From: Gryganskiella cystojenkinii
Taxonomy: Eukaryota > Mortierellomycota > Mortierellomycetes > Mortierellales > Mortierellaceae
DNA length: 10,614 nucleotides
Assembly: GCA_015852425.1 (NCBI GenBank)
Contig: JAAAIG010001027.1
Location: 1 to 10,614 of the forward strand
Reading direction: 5' to 3'
A program made the position numbers and the translations under genes. The notes beneath the pieces are model-generated. The model saw only the letters and a program-made list of their open reading frames with translations. It made no database searches and was not told the origin of the DNA. Shown here one piece after another: positions 8,009 through 10,614 of this stretch. Numbering within the stretch: position 1 is the stretch's first letter; each line of letters starts with the position of its first letter.

Positions 8009-10471
8009 ATGTTGCAGGTACGGCGGATCCTTCATGCTTCTCGTGCATTTCCTACTCCTCGACATGCATCACCTCAACAGCCCTGGACAATTGCCACAAA
8101 AACAACAACTTTTCTCGGTGGTAATCCCAGCAGACATGTCCGTTTCTTGTCTGTTATTCCCGCCCCTGGCCAACTCGAGGTTAGAAAATAGACAATGTCA
8201 CCCCCTTTCTCTCTTCGGGCTACCGCCTTTCAGTCACACTGCATGCACATAGACTCCTCAGACGGAGGAATGAATGCTAATTGTCAACATTGTCACCTAG
8301 TTGCAGGACCGTTCCCTTATTATCGAGGCGGGATTTATTGACAACAAGTTTGTCAAGACGTCTGTCTCTGGAAAAAGGTTCGAAGTCTATGGTACGCACA
8401 AAAAAAGGGGGGAACTTCCCACGGATGAACCGATCCGAGAGCCATATGAGAAGGAGTTGTATACTGTTTAACCCAGAAAACCTTAAAAACATCATAGATC
8501 CATCATCTGGAACCGAGATCGCCAGTTACCCAGACATGGGTACCGAAGAAACCGAACAGGCGATCCAAGCAGCCAAAGCCGCCTTGCCGGAATGGAGTCA
8601 AAAGACCGCAAAAGTAAAACAAACAGTTCAACGATCGTGCTACAAGAATGAGGAACCATATTTTTTTTTTCTTTTAACACTCTCCTTTGTTTTTTATCGT
8701 GGGTTCAAAATAGGAACGAAGCGCCATCCTTCGTAAATGGTACAATCTGATCCTCGAGAACGAGGAAGACCTAGCCAAGATCTTGACCTGGGAAAACGGA
8801 AAACCGTTGGCGGATGCCCTGGGAGAGATTCGATATGGGTAAAAGGAATATGCGGGGGCTAAAATGTTTGTATTTTGACGTTGCTATCAGACAGACATCA
8901 TACCGAAACGTCATATTGACCCAGTGACCCAATGAACTAAAAAACTAGAGCGAGTTTCTTTGAATGGTTCTCAGAAGAGGCTAAGAGAGTCTATGGCGAG
9001 GTGATCCCCAGTCCAAACAAGCAACAACGCATAATGACGATTCGCCAACCCCTAGGCGTCGTCGGTATTGTCACTCCATGGAGTAAGTCCACAAGACCTC
9101 TCGCTCTGACACATGTATGTAACCCAGGTCCTCATTTGTTCCATTGTCTTGCGTTGTTTGTCGCTCATAGATTTCCCTAATGCGATGATCACCCGAAAGG
9201 TCGGAGCCGCTCTGGCAGTTGGATGCACGGTCGTCGCAAAGCCGGCTTCTGAGACTCCGCTTTCGGCTCTTGCACTCTGTGAACTCGGCATGCGCGCGGG
9301 TGTCCCCAAGGGTGTCCTCGGGATCGTGACCACGCATACACAGACCAAAGCCGTCGGTAAACATCTTTGTGAGAGTCTGGATGTTGCTGGTATCTCGTTC
9401 ACGGGCTCCACGGCCGTTGGCAAACTTTTGTTGAAGCAGAGTGCTGATACGGTCAAGAAAGTCTCGTTGGAACTCGGAGGCAACGCTCCATTTATTGTCT
9501 TTGAGGATGCTGACCTGGAGAAGGCTGTGGATGGTACGACCAGACTTCTTGTTTACACCTTTGGATTTTAAGCGCACATTAGGTATGATTACTAATGATG
9601 TTTTTTTTTCTCTCTCTGATAGCTGCTGTCTTGGCAAAGTTCCGATCGAGTGGACAGACCTGTATCTGTGTGAACCGGTTTTATGTCCAATCCTCGATCA
9701 AGGACAAGTTCATCAAGCTAATGGCTGAACGCGTCAAGAAGTTCCAAGTCGGCTCTGGATTCGAAAAGACCACGACGCATGGACCCTTGATCAACCAGGG
9801 GGCTGTCGAAAAGGTCCACTCTCATGTCGAGGATGCACTTTCTCACGGTGCCAAGTTGGTCACGGGAGGTGGCCATGACAAGGGATCATCGGATGGTACG
9901 CACGGATACTTTTACCCTCCTACGGTCCTTTCGGATATGACGACAAAGATGCGTATGGCGACTGAGGAGACGTTTGGCCCTGTTGCGGGTATCTTTTCGT
10001 TCGAGACTGAAGATGAGGTCGTTGCCGCGGCCAACAACTCTCGGTTTGGACTCGCTGGTTATTTCTTTAGTCAAGATGTTTCACGATGCTGGCGTGTGGC
10101 AGAGAAGGTAAACAAAAAAAAATTGATTTCATATGTGATCAACGCGCTGATCAAGTATTGGAACTGATCGACATTCTTTGTTGTTGCTACGTTAGTTGCA
10201 AGTCGGTATGGTCGGCGTGAACACGGGCGCAATCTCCACTGAGGTCGCTCCATTTGGTGGCGTAAGTATCCAACTCGCTCAGATTTTTCCTTTTTCGATC
10301 CTTCCTTAAGCTCAAAAACGGCGGTGGCCCTCGCTCTGATATCAACCTTGTTTTCGTTCTCTTTTTCAACCTTTCCGGAAATAGATCAAAGAGTCGGGCA
10401 TGGGACGTGAGGGTGCCCGACAGGGGTTGGACGAATACACTCAGTACAAGTACATCAACATGGCGATTTGA
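8009..10471 (+). CDS. UGA2: Succinate-semialdehyde dehydrogenase [NAD(P)+], mitochondrial, nine exons
   Basis: Oxidises succinic semialdehyde to succinate, the last step of the GABA shunt. Exons: 8009-8179, 8307-8391, 8477-8613, 8714-8838, 8949-9082, 9171-9533, 9623-10107, 10196-10261 and 10385-10471. They sum to 1653 nt (550 residues plus stop), all introns are GT-AG (85-127 bp), and the frame is continuous. Residues 1 to about 50 are Arg/Ser/Thr-rich and almost free of acidic residues, indicating a mitochondrial presequence. The ALDH core follows: TPWNFPNAM (Asn218), [13 protein letters not shown] (Lys241), FTGSTAVGK (about 294-302), SLELGGN (general base Glu318) and [10 protein letters not shown] (nucleophile Cys352). 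The Glu-to-Cys spacing of 34 matches the ALDH family. EETFGPV and [14 protein letters not shown] lie near the C-terminus. The CxC (Cys352/Cys354) matches the redox-switch pair known from human SSADH. It appears intact. The first donor (GTTAGA) and the exon 2/3 junction are the least certain parts of the model. Confidence 0.96.
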
Positions 10472-10594
10472 ACGGATTGATTTTGTTATTGGCTATTGTG
10501 ATCGACAACAATGAAATAGAGTCTCGGCGGCAAAAGAGGGTCCATTCTCGATGGACGTTGGCCAGCTGTACCATGATTGGGTTTTTTTTCGCCA

Positions 10595-10600
10595 AATAAA
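10595..10600 (+). terminator. Candidate polyadenylation signal of the dehydrogenase gene
   Basis: A perfect AATAAA lies about 125 bp after the stop codon, just beyond a T-run. This is a normal 3' UTR distance for a fungal gene. The cleavage site would lie at or beyond the window end. Confidence 0.55.
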
Positions 10601-10614
10601 GGAGCCTAAGGAGC

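Noticed and set aside
9052..9637. Two long minus-strand frames (143 and 188 codons)
   Set aside because: They are shadows of the dehydrogenase exons, whose ALDH motifs and splice sites are unambiguous.

Overview
This window looks like nuclear DNA of an early-diverging fungus. I place it in Mucoromycota, with an Endogonales- or Mortierella-like genome as best guess; no rRNA or other marker is present to confirm this. The grounds are: spliceosomal GT-AG introns of about 85-140 bp; a mitochondrially targeted fungal-type succinate-semialdehyde dehydrogenase; decayed Ty3/gypsy and Helitron remnants; and a ribonuclease-inhibitor-type leucine-rich-repeat (LRR) gene whose N-terminal module resembles lineage-specific families I know from these fungi.

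Layout. 1-553 (minus): frame-broken RNase H part of a Ty3/gypsy Pol, cut off by the window edge. 549-783: a ~235-bp dispersed repeat joined directly to it; a second copy in the same orientation lies at 7158-7390. 784-1997: no gene I can support. 1998-3558 (minus): a multi-exon, probably broken gene of unknown product with an acidic C-terminal tail; one section fits a PD-(D/E)XK-type nuclease fold only weakly. 3559-3862: no gene seen. 3863-4213 (minus): the C-terminal part of a Helitron-type PIF1-like helicase. 4262-7056 (minus): an LRR gene with one intron, an N-terminal conserved module, a coiled coil and ten 28-residue LRRs. It is interrupted by a frame change at about 5878 and by a 7-bp deletion at about 4640, so it is a probable pseudogene. 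7391-8008: intergenic, including the dehydrogenase promoter. 8009-10471 (plus): an intact nine-exon succinate-semialdehyde dehydrogenase gene, followed by a 3' UTR with AATAAA.

The left 7.4 kb is accessory, repeat-rich and decaying, and all its genes and elements point left. The right 2.6 kb is a conserved housekeeping gene of the GABA shunt. Nothing suggests that the two parts work together. The least-explained items are the LRR gene, whose variable residues sit next to the conserved LRR Asn; an open frame running from the transposon-related repeat into its first exon; and the 1998-3558 gene.
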